This document shows, piece by piece, positions 14,665 through 22,847 of a stretch of DNA of 64,000 nt. Location: assembly GCF_947497695.1 (NCBI RefSeq), contig NZ_CANMHM010000001.1, positions 310,001-374,000 on the forward strand. Direction: 5' to 3'. The notes under the pieces are model-generated. The model was not told the origin of the DNA, ran no database searches, and saw nothing but the letters and a program-made list of their open reading frames with translations. Source of the DNA: an uncultured Polaribacter sp. (GTDB lineage: Bacteria; Bacteroidota; Bacteroidia; Flavobacteriales; Flavobacteriaceae). Made by a program: the position numbers and the translations under genes. How positions within the stretch are numbered: position 1 is the stretch's first letter; each line of letters starts with the position of its first letter.

Positions 14665-15588
14665 ATGAAATATTTACATTTTACGCTACTTACAATATGT
14701 ATTGTGATGGCTTCTTGTACCATAGAAAAAACAGATTATGGAGCTGAATTAGGCATAGAAACTACTGAATTTATTGAATTCAATGAAGCAATCACTACAA
14801 ATAGTGGAGATTACAACATTAGTATTGCTGCTTTAAATGGTACTTTTTACAAAGGATATAATGAAATCCGTTTAAAAATTACAAACAGCAATACCAATGA
14901 ACTCTTAGAAAATTCAGAAATTACTTTTTTACCAATTCTAACAGATGCAAATGGCAATAAATCATCCAGCCCACATCAATACAATTTAACGTATAATGCA
15001 ACAGAAGGTTACTATTCTGGTTTTGCAGTATTTACCAGCGAAACAAGTACCACTATAAGTTGGCAACTATACATTAATTTTACTGATGGTAATAAAACAC
15101 ATGCTGTAAATGAAACCATTATTGTTGAAGAGCAAACAAATAAAAACCTAAACATCACTGCTTTTACAGGCAATGACAATGCACAATATTTTATTGCATT
15201 GGTGGCACCTCAAAGTCCTAATATTGGTCAAAATAATTTAATTGCAGGTATTTACAGGTACAATAAGCCAACAAATGTTGCAGGTGTTTTTCCTGATGCA
15301 ACTCAGTTTTCATACTCAATTGTAGATAATTATACATTGCTTTTAGACCCAAGAATGCCAGAACCTTCTATGGGAAACCATTCATCACCCAACAATCAAG
15401 ATTTAACCCAGCAAACTAATGGTTTGTATCAGGGTGTTGTAAATTATACAATGACAGGAAATTGGACGTTGAATTTCATCTTAAAAAATGAACAAGGGCA
15501 AACTATAAAAGGAACTGAAGTTTCAACAGCATTTACTCCAGGAATTGTAGGAGCTAAAGGAGAACTTTTTATTGATATTTTATTTTAA
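14665..15588 (+). CDS. Lipoprotein with two tandem YtkA/FixH-like domains
   Basis: A 307-residue lipoprotein (lipobox ...MASC, Cys18). Two beta-sandwich repeats are visible, about 50-155 and 160-295. Each has a strand-rich pattern ending with an EGYYSGFAVF- or NGLYQGVVNYTM-type motif followed by a W(Q/T)L strand (SWQLYINF; NWTLNFIL), as in YtkA-like/FixH domains. The second contains DPRMPEPSMGNHSS (about 232-245), a Met/His-rich loop suited to copper. It lies 4 nt ahead of the TonB receptor start, so the two are co-transcribed and probably act together at the cell envelope. Confidence 0.75.
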   Translation: MKYLHFTLLTICIVMASCTIEKTDYGAELGIETTEFIEFNEAITTNSGDYNISIAALNGTFYKGYNEIRLKITNSNTNELLENSEITFLPILTDANGNKSSSPHQYNLTYNATEGYYSGFAVFTSETSTTISWQLYINFTDGNKTHAVNETIIVEEQTNKNLNITAFTGNDNAQYFIALVAPQSPNIGQNNLIAGIYRYNKPTNVAGVFPDATQFSYSIVDNYTLLLDPRMPEPSMGNHSSPNNQDLTQQTNGLYQGVVNYTMTGNWTLNFILKNEQGQTIKGTEVSTAFTPGIVGAKGELFIDILF

Positions 15589-15592
15589 AACA

Positions 15593-17575
15593 ATGAAAAG
15601 AATCATCATAGCAATGCTCTTTTTATCAACATTTGTAAATGCACAAGTTGTAGAAAAAAAGAAAGATAGTTTAGGCGGAGTTTTAGATGAAGTTGTAATT
15701 ATTACTAAAAAAAACAAAATTAAAACAGATTTAAAAATGGCTGTTTCAGTGGATGAATTTTTAGCATCTTCAGCAAATATCAGTTTTATTAAACGTGGTG
15801 CTTATGCTTGGGAACCATTGTTAAATAATATGAGTACAGAACGCTCTATGATTACTATTGATGGAATGCACGTTTTTGGAGCTTGTACAGATAAAATGGA
15901 TCCAATTACCTCTTATGTAGATAGCAATAACCTTTCAGATATTGAAATCAAATCTGGCCAAGAAGGTGGTTTGCACGGAGCAACTGTTGCAGGAAGTATC
16001 GATTTAAAAAGAAAAAGTACGCCTTTTGATTTTGCTAAAAAATGGAGTGGTGGATATCAAACAGGTTTTGAATTGAACAATAACCAGTTTTTTAACCTTG
16101 CCAATGCTTCTTTTTCTGATGATAAATTAGTGGTAGATGCTAGTATTTCTAATAGAAAAGCTTCAAATTATTTTGATGGTAATAATGAAGAAGTAAAAAA
16201 TTCTCAGTTCGAAAAACTGAATGCTTCTTTAGGAGTTGCTTATAAAACAACTGATTTATCCTCTGTAAGAGTTGATGCTATTTTTGACAGAGCAAAAGAT
16301 GTTGGTTTCCCTGCTTTGCCTATGGATTTATCACTTTCAAGAGCTTTGATCACCTCTATTGCTTACAAACAATTTTTTGAAAAAGGAATTGTAAAAGTCT
16401 GGGATACTAAACTCTATTTTAATGCTATAGAACATTATATGGATGATACAAATAGACCAGAAAACTTAGTACACATGGACATGCCTGGTTGGAGTACCAC
16501 TTATGGATTGTTGTCTAAAATAAATCTTCAAAAAGGCAATCTATCATCAGAAGTACAATTAAATGCTTATAATAATTTATCGATTGCAGAAATGAGAATG
16601 TACCCACAAGACAGAAGCGAACGTACAATGTTTGCATTTAGTTGGCCTTGGGTAACAACAACTTATGCAGGCCTATCAATAAATAATTTATGGGATATTT
16701 CAGATACAAGTCAACTTAATTTTGGCGGATCTTTAGGTGTTAATTACAATTTTTCTAAATATGTAGAGTTTAACCGAATTTTTCATCCAAATGCATCACA
16801 AGAAAAAATCAGGTTTTTACCAAGTGTACACGCAGGTTATAATTTTGATGTATATAACTTCAATTTTTCTTTTGGAAGTGGTTATGGACACAGAGCTCCT
16901 TCTGTTTCTGAAGGTTATGGATATTATATTTACAATAGTTTTGATCGTTTTGATTATATCGGAAATCCGGATTTAAAAAATGAAATTTCTTATGAAGTAA
17001 ATGCAAGTGCAGGTTATAAAACCAAAAAAGGAAGCATCCATGCCAAGGTAAACTATTTTTATATTGATAATTATATTATAGGAAGAATTTTAAGTTTAGG
17101 AAGCCCAATGAATTATCAATCTGTGGGTGTAAAAGGATACACTTCTTTAGACTATGCAACCTTATTTAATTTTTCCATCAATGCAAAATACACACTTTTA
17201 CAAAAATTACATTGGCAAGGAACGTTAACCTATGCAAGAGGTTTAGATGACACTAAAATGAATTTACCATTTATTCGTCCTTTAAGTTATCAAAGTTCCT
17301 TGCATTTTTCGCACAAAAAATTTGGTTTTTTAACCTCACTTAATGGCGATTTTGAACACATTAATTACAGTCCTTTATATGGAGAAGATGAAACACCTTC
17401 TTTTAAAAACTTTAATGTTTCAGCAGACTATACTTTTTATATTAAAGATTACAAAACAGTTTTTCAAGTAGGGGCAGAAAATCTGTTGAATGAATTTTAC
17501 AGCACCTATGCAGATTGGGGAAACATCCCCAGAATGGGACGTAACATTTTTACGTCATTAAAAATAAATTTTTAA
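15593..17575 (+). CDS. TonB-dependent receptor, OprC/NosA-like copper receptor
   Basis: A 660-residue outer-membrane receptor with signal peptide to about residue 18, plug domain to about 145 and a beta-barrel ending in TSLKINF (C-terminal Phe). The start was set at the ATG at 15593, 4 nt after the lipoprotein stop. The plug holds Cys98-TDK-Met102 in GACTDKMDP and the barrel has His281-Y-Met283 in IEHYMDD. These reproduce the CxxxM and HxM ligand motifs that bind copper in Pseudomonas OprC. There is no CarboxypepD_reg domain, unlike SusC-type receptors. With the MbnP/MbnH genes downstream, copper import is the best assignment; other thiophilic metals are possible. Confidence 0.88.
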   Translation: MKRIIIAMLFLSTFVNAQVVEKKKDSLGGVLDEVVIITKKNKIKTDLKMAVSVDEFLASSANISFIKRGAYAWEPLLNNMSTERSMITIDGMHVFGACTDKMDPITSYVDSNNLSDIEIKSGQEGGLHGATVAGSIDLKRKSTPFDFAKKWSGGYQTGFELNNNQFFNLANASFSDDKLVVDASISNRKASNYFDGNNEEVKNSQFEKLNASLGVAYKTTDLSSVRVDAIFDRAKDVGFPALPMDLSLSRALITSIAYKQFFEKGIVKVWDTKLYFNAIEHYMDDTNRPENLVHMDMPGWSTTYGLLSKINLQKGNLSSEVQLNAYNNLSIAEMRMYPQDRSERTMFAFSWPWVTTTYAGLSINNLWDISDTSQLNFGGSLGVNYNFSKYVEFNRIFHPNASQEKIRFLPSVHAGYNFDVYNFNFSFGSGYGHRAPSVSEGYGYYIYNSFDRFDYIGNPDLKNEISYEVNASAGYKTKKGSIHAKVNYFYIDNYIIGRILSLGSPMNYQSVGVKGYTSLDYATLFNFSINAKYTLLQKLHWQGTLTYARGLDDTKMNLPFIRPLSYQSSLHFSHKKFGFLTSLNGDFEHINYSPLYGEDETPSFKNFNVSADYTFYIKDYKTVFQVGAENLLNEFYSTYADWGNIPRMGRNIFTSLKINF

Positions 17576-17604
17576 AAATAATAACAACCATTAAATTAAT
17601 ACAA

Positions 17605-18480
17605 ATGAACAATTTAAAAAAATACCTTTTCTTATCAATCATCTCATTGGCAATTATATCTTGTGAAGATGATAGCATTCCTGTTGCAAATAATGTAACC
17701 CTAGCATTTAACAACACTTTTGGCAACACTACTATTGTTTTAGGCGATGCTACTTCTACAGAAGCAACCCAAAACACTTCATCAGAAAACCAAGTACATC
17801 ATTTTTCTGAAGCAAAATATATTATCAGTAATATTCGTTTGATCAATAAAGATGGCATAGAATTTCCTTACAATGTAAATAATTTAGATACTGGTGCAAC
17901 CATTATCGATCAATCCAATCCATCAACATTACAGTATGTTTTAAATGGAATTCCATCTACAGAATACACTCAAATAAAATTTGGATTAGGGGTAAAAGCA
18001 GCATTGAATACTTTAGATCAAGAGCTTTTCCCAGCTTTTTATTCAGCAGATAAAAAATTACACTGGTTTTGGGCAACAGGCTATCGTTTTACAAAAATTG
18101 AGGGTTTTTATGGCGAAACTAACACTCCTTTATCTGTGCACACAGGTAGTGTTTTAGGTGGCGATAAAACAGATGAAACTACTTGGTCTAGCGAAGCTGC
18201 ACATGCACGTAATGCTTATAGAGATATTACATTAGATCTTACAACAAATGCAAAAGTGGGTGAAAATGCTCCTAAAATTAACATTAAAGCAGATTTTAAT
18301 AAGGTATTAAGTGGTACCAATAAAATTACTTTAAATGCTGCAACAGAAGGTTATGTGTCTGGTAGTGCTCCAAGTCATCATACCAGTCCAGAAACAATGG
18401 TACAGTTTGTTGATAATATGGGAGGTAATGGAGATACTGATATTACAGGAATGTTTTCTATTGAAAGTGTAGAAAATTAA
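17605..18480 (+). CDS. MbnP family copper-binding lipoprotein
   Basis: A 291-residue lipoprotein (lipobox ending Cys20) with a beta-rich periplasmic domain. It carries the MbnP hallmarks: an HHFSEAKYIISNIRL strand near 65-79, an aromatic block HWFWATGYRF at 153-162 with Trp154 and Trp156, SVHTGS near 178-183 and an NA.RDITLDL segment. In the methanobactin-associated MbnP, a partner di-haem enzyme converts a Trp to kynurenine, which creates the copper site; here the Trp residues and the neighbouring MbnH are both present. It lies 29 nt after the TonB receptor and is followed by a strong hairpin before mbnH. Confidence 0.85.
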   Translation: MNNLKKYLFLSIISLAIISCEDDSIPVANNVTLAFNNTFGNTTIVLGDATSTEATQNTSSENQVHHFSEAKYIISNIRLINKDGIEFPYNVNNLDTGATIIDQSNPSTLQYVLNGIPSTEYTQIKFGLGVKAALNTLDQELFPAFYSADKKLHWFWATGYRFTKIEGFYGETNTPLSVHTGSVLGGDKTDETTWSSEAAHARNAYRDITLDLTTNAKVGENAPKINIKADFNKVLSGTNKITLNAATEGYVSGSAPSHHTSPETMVQFVDNMGGNGDTDITGMFSIESVEN

Positions 18481-18492
18481 ATCTAAAAATTT

Positions 18493-18533
18493 TGAGTCAG
18501 CTTACATAAAAGGTTGTAAGCTGACTCATTTTT
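18493..18533 (+). terminator. Strong hairpin between mbnP-like and mbnH-like genes
   Basis: A perfect 13-bp stem (TGAGTCAGCTTAC at 18493-18505 with 18516-18528), 10-nt loop and TTTTT tail. It lies 13 nt after mbnP and 13 nt before mbnH, within an apparent operon, so it may attenuate or stabilise differential expression. Confidence 0.8.
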
Positions 18534-18545
18534 GTAACAAAAAAA

Positions 18546-19568
18546 ATGAAAAAATTACTACTTACTTTTTGTATCTTATGGATGATTTCTTCTTGTACAG
18601 AAGAAAAAGTTGATGCACCTTTTATTTTTGATAATCCAGAAATAGCAATCAATATTCCTGCTGATTTTCCAGAAGTAAACGATTCATTTTTTACCAACAA
18701 ACCAACAAAATATGGGGTTGAATTGGGTAAAAAACTATTTTTTGATAAAAAACTAAGTAGAGATAATACCGTTTCTTGTGCAACTTGCCATATTCAAGAA
18801 AATGCCTTTGCAGATCAAAACCCAAAAGGAATTGGAATTGATGGCAAAATTGGATTTAGAAATACACCTCCAATTCAAAATTTAGCATTTATGCAAGTAT
18901 ATAATTGGGATGGAAATAAAACTGCATTAGAAAACCAAGTACTTGTACCCATAATTACTCCAGAAGAAATGGACTCTTCAATCTTAGAAGTAATTGGTAA
19001 AATTTCAAATGATGCTACTTATATTGAATTATTTCATAAAACTTTTGGCGATGATACCATAACAGGAGAAAGAATTTTTAATAGCATTGCTCAGTTTGAA
19101 TACACCCTAATTTCTGCCAATAGTAAATATGATAAAGTAAAACGAAAAGAAGGAGCCATCTTTACTGATAATGAAGCACAAGGTTACCAAGTTTTTAAAA
19201 ATAAATGTGCCAATTGCCACAGCACAGAATTATTTACAGACCAAAGTTTTAGAAATATTGGTTTCCCTGTAAACCCAAATAGCGAAGAAAAAGGACGCAC
19301 AAGAGTGTCACTTAACGCTAAAGATTTAATGAGTTTTAGGGTTCCAACTTTAAGAAACATAGCATACACAGCACCTTATGGAAGTTTTGGACAGTTTGCT
19401 ACTTTAAAAGAGGTTTTAGATTATTTAGACAAAGGTGTAATAGAATCAGATAATTTAGACCCAATTCTTAAAGACAATAATAATAGAATTCCTCTTACAG
19501 AAAAGGAAAAAGAAAACCTTATTTCCTTTATGAAAACATTGAGTGATTTAGAATTTATTACTGAATAA
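18546..19568 (+). CDS. MbnH-like di-haem c-type protein (bacterial cytochrome c peroxidase family)
   Basis: A 340-residue lipoprotein (lipobox ...ISSC) with two haem c sites: Cys78-A-T-Cys81-His82 and Cys221-A-N-Cys224-His225. The architecture is the di-haem cytochrome c peroxidase fold, with N-terminal LGKKLFFDKKLSRD and the C-terminal FRVPTLRNIA..APYGSFGQFATL blocks. Directly beside an MbnP-like gene this is best read as MbnH, which uses a high-valent di-haem state to oxidise a Trp of MbnP to kynurenine, not a detoxifying peroxidase. It ends the locus; the downstream gene is convergent. Confidence 0.88.
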   Translation: MKKLLLTFCILWMISSCTEEKVDAPFIFDNPEIAINIPADFPEVNDSFFTNKPTKYGVELGKKLFFDKKLSRDNTVSCATCHIQENAFADQNPKGIGIDGKIGFRNTPPIQNLAFMQVYNWDGNKTALENQVLVPIITPEEMDSSILEVIGKISNDATYIELFHKTFGDDTITGERIFNSIAQFEYTLISANSKYDKVKRKEGAIFTDNEAQGYQVFKNKCANCHSTELFTDQSFRNIGFPVNPNSEEKGRTRVSLNAKDLMSFRVPTLRNIAYTAPYGSFGQFATLKEVLDYLDKGVIESDNLDPILKDNNNRIPLTEKEKENLISFMKTLSDLEFITE

Positions 19569-19600
19569 TCTAATGGCTAAAAGCTCTAAAAAAGCAAAAA

Positions 19601-20893
19601 TTACCCATGCATTAAATCTTCAATTTCATCAGCTTCAATAGGGATGTTTCCCATTAAATTATAAGGAACACCATTTTCTTGTACTACAACATCATCTTCT
19701 AAACGAATGCCAAAACCTTCTTCAGGAATATAAATACCTGGTTCTACCGTAAAAACCATATTTGCTTGCATTGGCTCGTGCAACAAACCATAATCATGAG
19801 TATCTAAACCCAAATGATGTGATGTTCCATGCATAAAATACTTTTTATAAGCAGGCCAATTTTTATCTTCATTTTGAATATCAGCTTTATCTAATAAACC
19901 TAACTTTAGTAATTCTGCAGTCATTATTTTACCAACTTCTGCATGATATTCTTTCAATAAAGTACCAGGTAACAACATTTTTGTAGCCTCTTTTTTAACA
20001 TAATTTACAGCGTTGTAAACAGCTTTTTGTCGGTCTGTAAAACGCCCAGAAACAGGTATTGTTCTTGTTAAATCAGATGCATAATTTGCATATTCTGCAG
20101 CAACATCCATTAAAATTAAATCGCCACTTTTACATTGTTTGTTGTTTTCTATATAATGCAAAACATTGGCGTTATTACCACTACCAATAATTGGTGTATA
20201 AGCAAACCCTTTAGATCTATTTTTTACAAATTCATGAATCAATTCTGCCTCAATTTCATATTCCCAAACATTTGGTTTTACAAAGTCTAAAACTCTACGA
20301 AACCCTTTTTCTGTAATACTACAAGCATGCTGAATTAAATCGATCTCAATTTTGTCTTTTACAGAACGTAATCGTTGTAAAATTGGGTTACTTTTAGCCA
20401 CTGCATGTGCAGGATATTTTGCCAATAACCATTTTGTAAAACGAGCTTCACGCGTTTCTGTTTCAACATTAGATTTGTAATGTTCATTGGTGTTTATATA
20501 AAAAGTATCAGCATAAGTAGATAGTTCAAACAAGATTTTTTCTAAATCTTGCAACCAAAAAACTGTTTTAATTCCACTTGTTTCAAAAGCAGCTTTTTTG
20601 GTTAATTTTTCTCCTTCCCAAATAGCAATATGGGCATTGGTTTCTTTCACAAATAAAATTTCTCGGTAATTTTCATTTGGGCAATCAGGAAACAAAAACA
20701 ACACACTTTCTTCTTGATCTATACCACTTAAATAAAATAGATCTCTGTGCTGCTCAAAAGGCATTGTGCTGTCTGCACTAATAGGATAAATATCATTAGA
20801 ATTAAAAACGGCCAAACTATTTGGCTTCATTTGAGAAGCAAAATTTTTACGATTTTTTATAAATAATTGAGAATCAATTTTATGGTATTTCAT
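19601..20893 (-). CDS. pepP: Xaa-Pro aminopeptidase (aminopeptidase P, M24B)
   Basis: A 430-residue dinuclear metallopeptidase that removes an N-terminal residue preceding proline. The N-terminal domain (1-170) is the aminopeptidase P type. The catalytic pita-bread domain shows the metal ligands: Asp in LILMDVAAEY near 260, Asp in SDLTRTIP near 272, His in HGTSHHLGLDTHD near 355-367, Glu in FTVEPGIYIP near 385 and Glu in IRLEDDV near 402. No signal peptide, so cytosolic. It is monocistronic, with -7 box TATCTTTG at 20924-20917. Confidence 0.94.
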   Translation of the reverse strand: MKYHKIDSQLFIKNRKNFASQMKPNSLAVFNSNDIYPISADSTMPFEQHRDLFYLSGIDQEESVLFLFPDCPNENYREILFVKETNAHIAIWEGEKLTKKAAFETSGIKTVFWLQDLEKILFELSTYADTFYINTNEHYKSNVETETREARFTKWLLAKYPAHAVAKSNPILQRLRSVKDKIEIDLIQHACSITEKGFRRVLDFVKPNVWEYEIEAELIHEFVKNRSKGFAYTPIIGSGNNANVLHYIENNKQCKSGDLILMDVAAEYANYASDLTRTIPVSGRFTDRQKAVYNAVNYVKKEATKMLLPGTLLKEYHAEVGKIMTAELLKLGLLDKADIQNEDKNWPAYKKYFMHGTSHHLGLDTHDYGLLHEPMQANMVFTVEPGIYIPEEGFGIRLEDDVVVQENGVPYNLMGNIPIEADEIEDLMHG

Positions 20894-20916
20894 ACAGATG
20901 TTTTAATGTGAATACA

Positions 20917-20924
20917 CAAAGATA
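20917..20924 (-). promoter_or_regulatory. -7 box of pepP
   Basis: TATCTTTG (minus strand) matches TAnnTTTG, 23 nt before the ATG at 20893. Confidence 0.5.
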
Positions 20925-20947
20925 GCGATTTTAAAGGAAGATTTTTT

Positions 20948-21023
20948 GGGCGTTTAAACGGGCTTTCCATTGTATCTTTTTTGCTGAAAAAGCAAAAAAG
21001 GATGCCATTGCAATCCCTAACGC
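20948..21023 (+). repeat. Dispersed hairpin repeat, family 1, copy B
   Basis: Starts GGGCGT, ends TAACGC, with GGCTTTCCATTGTATC and AAGGATGCCATTGCAATCC blocks around a 10-bp hairpin (20976-20985 with 20991-21000). Confidence 0.75.
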
Positions 21024-21102
21024 AAATACGTTCTATTAAAATAAACTAATTAAACTCTAAAAAATTTGTCTTTTATTTAAAAACTCCTTCAACACAACAC
21101 AG

Positions 21103-21262
21103 TTTGTCATTCTGTAAGAATCTTAAACGGATTATTTAGGTAGTTTAGAAACGTAATAAAAAATCAACTTTATGTGATTTCTCCCTAAAAAGGTTGAAAA
21201 AACAAAACTGTGTAAAAAAGACGAAACCCTACAAAATTGTCACTTCGAACAACGTGAGAAGT
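21103..21262. repeat. Family 2 intergenic repeat, copy 1
   Basis: Begins with CACAGTTTGTCATTCTG and carries AACTTTATGTGATTTCTCCC (core 21165-21185). The same 21-nt core recurs at 23981-24001 (minus) and 48775-48795. The ends are not sharply defined. Confidence 0.5.
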
Positions 21263-21313
21263 CACATAATAATGATCTGAATATCTTTATATAATTTTGT
21301 TGAAAATAAAAAA

Positions 21314-21344
21314 ATCCTGCAATATTTTAGAAACCTTGCAGGAT
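21314..21344 (-). terminator. Terminator of the DEAD-box helicase gene
   Basis: ATCCTGCAA at 21314-21322 pairs with TTGCAGGAT at 21336-21344. On the minus strand the stem is followed by TTTTTTT. Confidence 0.85.
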
Positions 21345-21379
21345 GATAATATTTCTATCCAAATTTGTGTAATACGTGT

Positions 21380-22699
21380 CTAAAAACGCTTCTTTTTAGG
21401 AGCACCAGTTCTTCCTCTTCCAGAAGTTGCTCCTGCAGGTTTATTCCCTTTAAAATGTGGTTTTCTCTTTGGTTTATTTTGGTTTGATGAACCTGAGTTT
21501 CCACCTTTTTTCTTTTTACCAAAAGAACCTTTACTTTGGCTTGCTGCTCTTTTTGGACCTGCAGTATCAGTGGGCTCAAAACCTTCTACAATAGTAGATG
21601 CTATTTTTTCTTTTAGTATTTTTTCTATTTCACTTTGGTACTCACTTTCTTCACTACAAACTAAAGAAATTGCTTCTCCTACAGCTCCTGCTCTACCTGT
21701 TCTACCAATTCTGTGTACATAATCTTCTGGCACATTTGGCAATTCAAAATTAATAACGTGTGGCAATAAAGGAATATCTAAACCTCTTGCAGCAATATCT
21801 GTTGCTACTAAAATTTTAATGGTATTGTCTTTAAAATTCTTTAATGCTTTTGTTCTTGCTCCCTGACTTTTATTACCATGAATTGCAGCAGCTGTAATAC
21901 CTGCACTTATCAATTTTTTTGTTAATTTATTAGCACCATGTTTTGTTCTTGTAAAAATTAAAACTTGGTTCCAATTATTATCTTTTACCAACTTAATGGT
22001 AAACTCTGTTTTTTTGCTTTTATCAATCTTATAAACTTTGTGAGTTACTTTTTTAGCAGTAGAATTTTGTGGAGCAGTTTCTACAGCAACAGGATTTCTT
22101 AAAATTCCAGCAGCTAATTTTTTAATATCTTTAGAAAAAGTAGCAGAAAACATCAAATTCTGACGCTTTTCTGGCATAAAACTAATGATTTTGTTAATAT
22201 CTCTCACAAAACCCATATCTAACATTCTGTCTGCTTCATCTAAAATTAAAATATCTACTCTTTTAAACGAAACCGCTTTTCTATCGTGTAAATCTAATAA
22301 TCTACCAGGTGTTGCTACTAAAATATCAACACCAGTTCTTAACGTTGCTATTTGTGGTTTTGCATTTACACCGCCAAAAATAACTGTAGATCTAATGTCT
22401 ACATATTTACTATATTCTCTTACATTATCATGCACTTGTGCAGCCAATTCTCTGGTTGGTGTTAATACTAATGCTCTTAAGGGTCTGTATTTTGGGTGTT
22501 TCGTGTCCGATAAATATTGTAAAACGGGTAAGGTAAAACCTGCTGTTTTTCCTGTACCTGTTTGTGCAGAAGCTAAAATATCTTTGCCTTCTAAAATATG
22601 TGGAATTGCCTTTTCTTGTATTGGGGATGGTTTGGTATATCCTTTTTCTTCAACTGCTTTTAAAATTGCTGCAGATAAACCTAAATCTTTAAATGTCAT
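21380..22699 (-). CDS. DEAD-box ATP-dependent RNA helicase
   Basis: A 439-residue RhlE-like RNA helicase involved in RNA remodelling, ribosome assembly or decay. Motifs in order: Q-motif around [11 protein letters not shown] (23-33), Walker A AQTGTGKT (45-52), PTRELAAQ near 81-88, DEAD at 154-157, FSAT in motif III, ARGLD near 302-306 and HRIGRTGR near 327-334. The C-terminal tail from about residue 375 is basic, glycine/serine-rich and disordered, ending GAPKKKRF, typical of RNA-binding tails in cold-adapted Bacteroidota helicases. The -7 box TACCTTTG lies at 22751-22744. Confidence 0.95.
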   Translation of the reverse strand: MTFKDLGLSAAILKAVEEKGYTKPSPIQEKAIPHILEGKDILASAQTGTGKTAGFTLPVLQYLSDTKHPKYRPLRALVLTPTRELAAQVHDNVREYSKYVDIRSTVIFGGVNAKPQIATLRTGVDILVATPGRLLDLHDRKAVSFKRVDILILDEADRMLDMGFVRDINKIISFMPEKRQNLMFSATFSKDIKKLAAGILRNPVAVETAPQNSTAKKVTHKVYKIDKSKKTEFTIKLVKDNNWNQVLIFTRTKHGANKLTKKLISAGITAAAIHGNKSQGARTKALKNFKDNTIKILVATDIAARGLDIPLLPHVINFELPNVPEDYVHRIGRTGRAGAVGEAISLVCSEESEYQSEIEKILKEKIASTIVEGFEPTDTAGPKRAASQSKGSFGKKKKGGNSGSSNQNKPKRKPHFKGNKPAGATSGRGRTGAPKKKRF

Positions 22700-22743
22700 A
22701 AATAATATTTAAGAAATCAACTTTATGTAGTTGTTTCAGTTTG

Positions 22744-22751
22744 CAAAGGTA
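22744..22751 (-). promoter_or_regulatory. -7 box of the helicase gene
   Basis: TACCTTTG followed by CA is the most typical Bacteroidota -7 form; it leaves a 44-nt 5' UTR containing ACTACATAAAGTTG, which resembles the family 2 repeat core. Confidence 0.55.
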
Positions 22752-22847
22752 CGTTGTTTAAAGTTGGAGATGAATTTTTATTAAAATTGCTTTTTGATGT
22801 TCTCTTTTGATGATTCTATTCTACGACAAAATCATCGTACGATAAAT

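Larger units (their letters stand above)
20894..21379. other. Repeat-rich intergenic region
   Basis: It contains the pepP -7 box, family 1 repeat copy B (20948-21023), a family 2 repeat with CAACTTTATGTGATTTCTCCC-type core (21165-21185) in a longer degenerate element from about 21103, and the helicase terminator at 21314-21344. No convincing gene. Confidence 0.7.

Noticed and set aside
14017..19568. Methanobactin biosynthesis cluster
   Set aside because: No mbnA-like precursor, MbnB/MbnC or MATE exporter was seen; MbnP and MbnH are also known outside such clusters.
18546..19568. Stand-alone cytochrome c peroxidase for peroxide detoxification
   Set aside because: Direct neighbour of an MbnP-like gene and a copper-type receptor; MbnH is more economical, though not proven.
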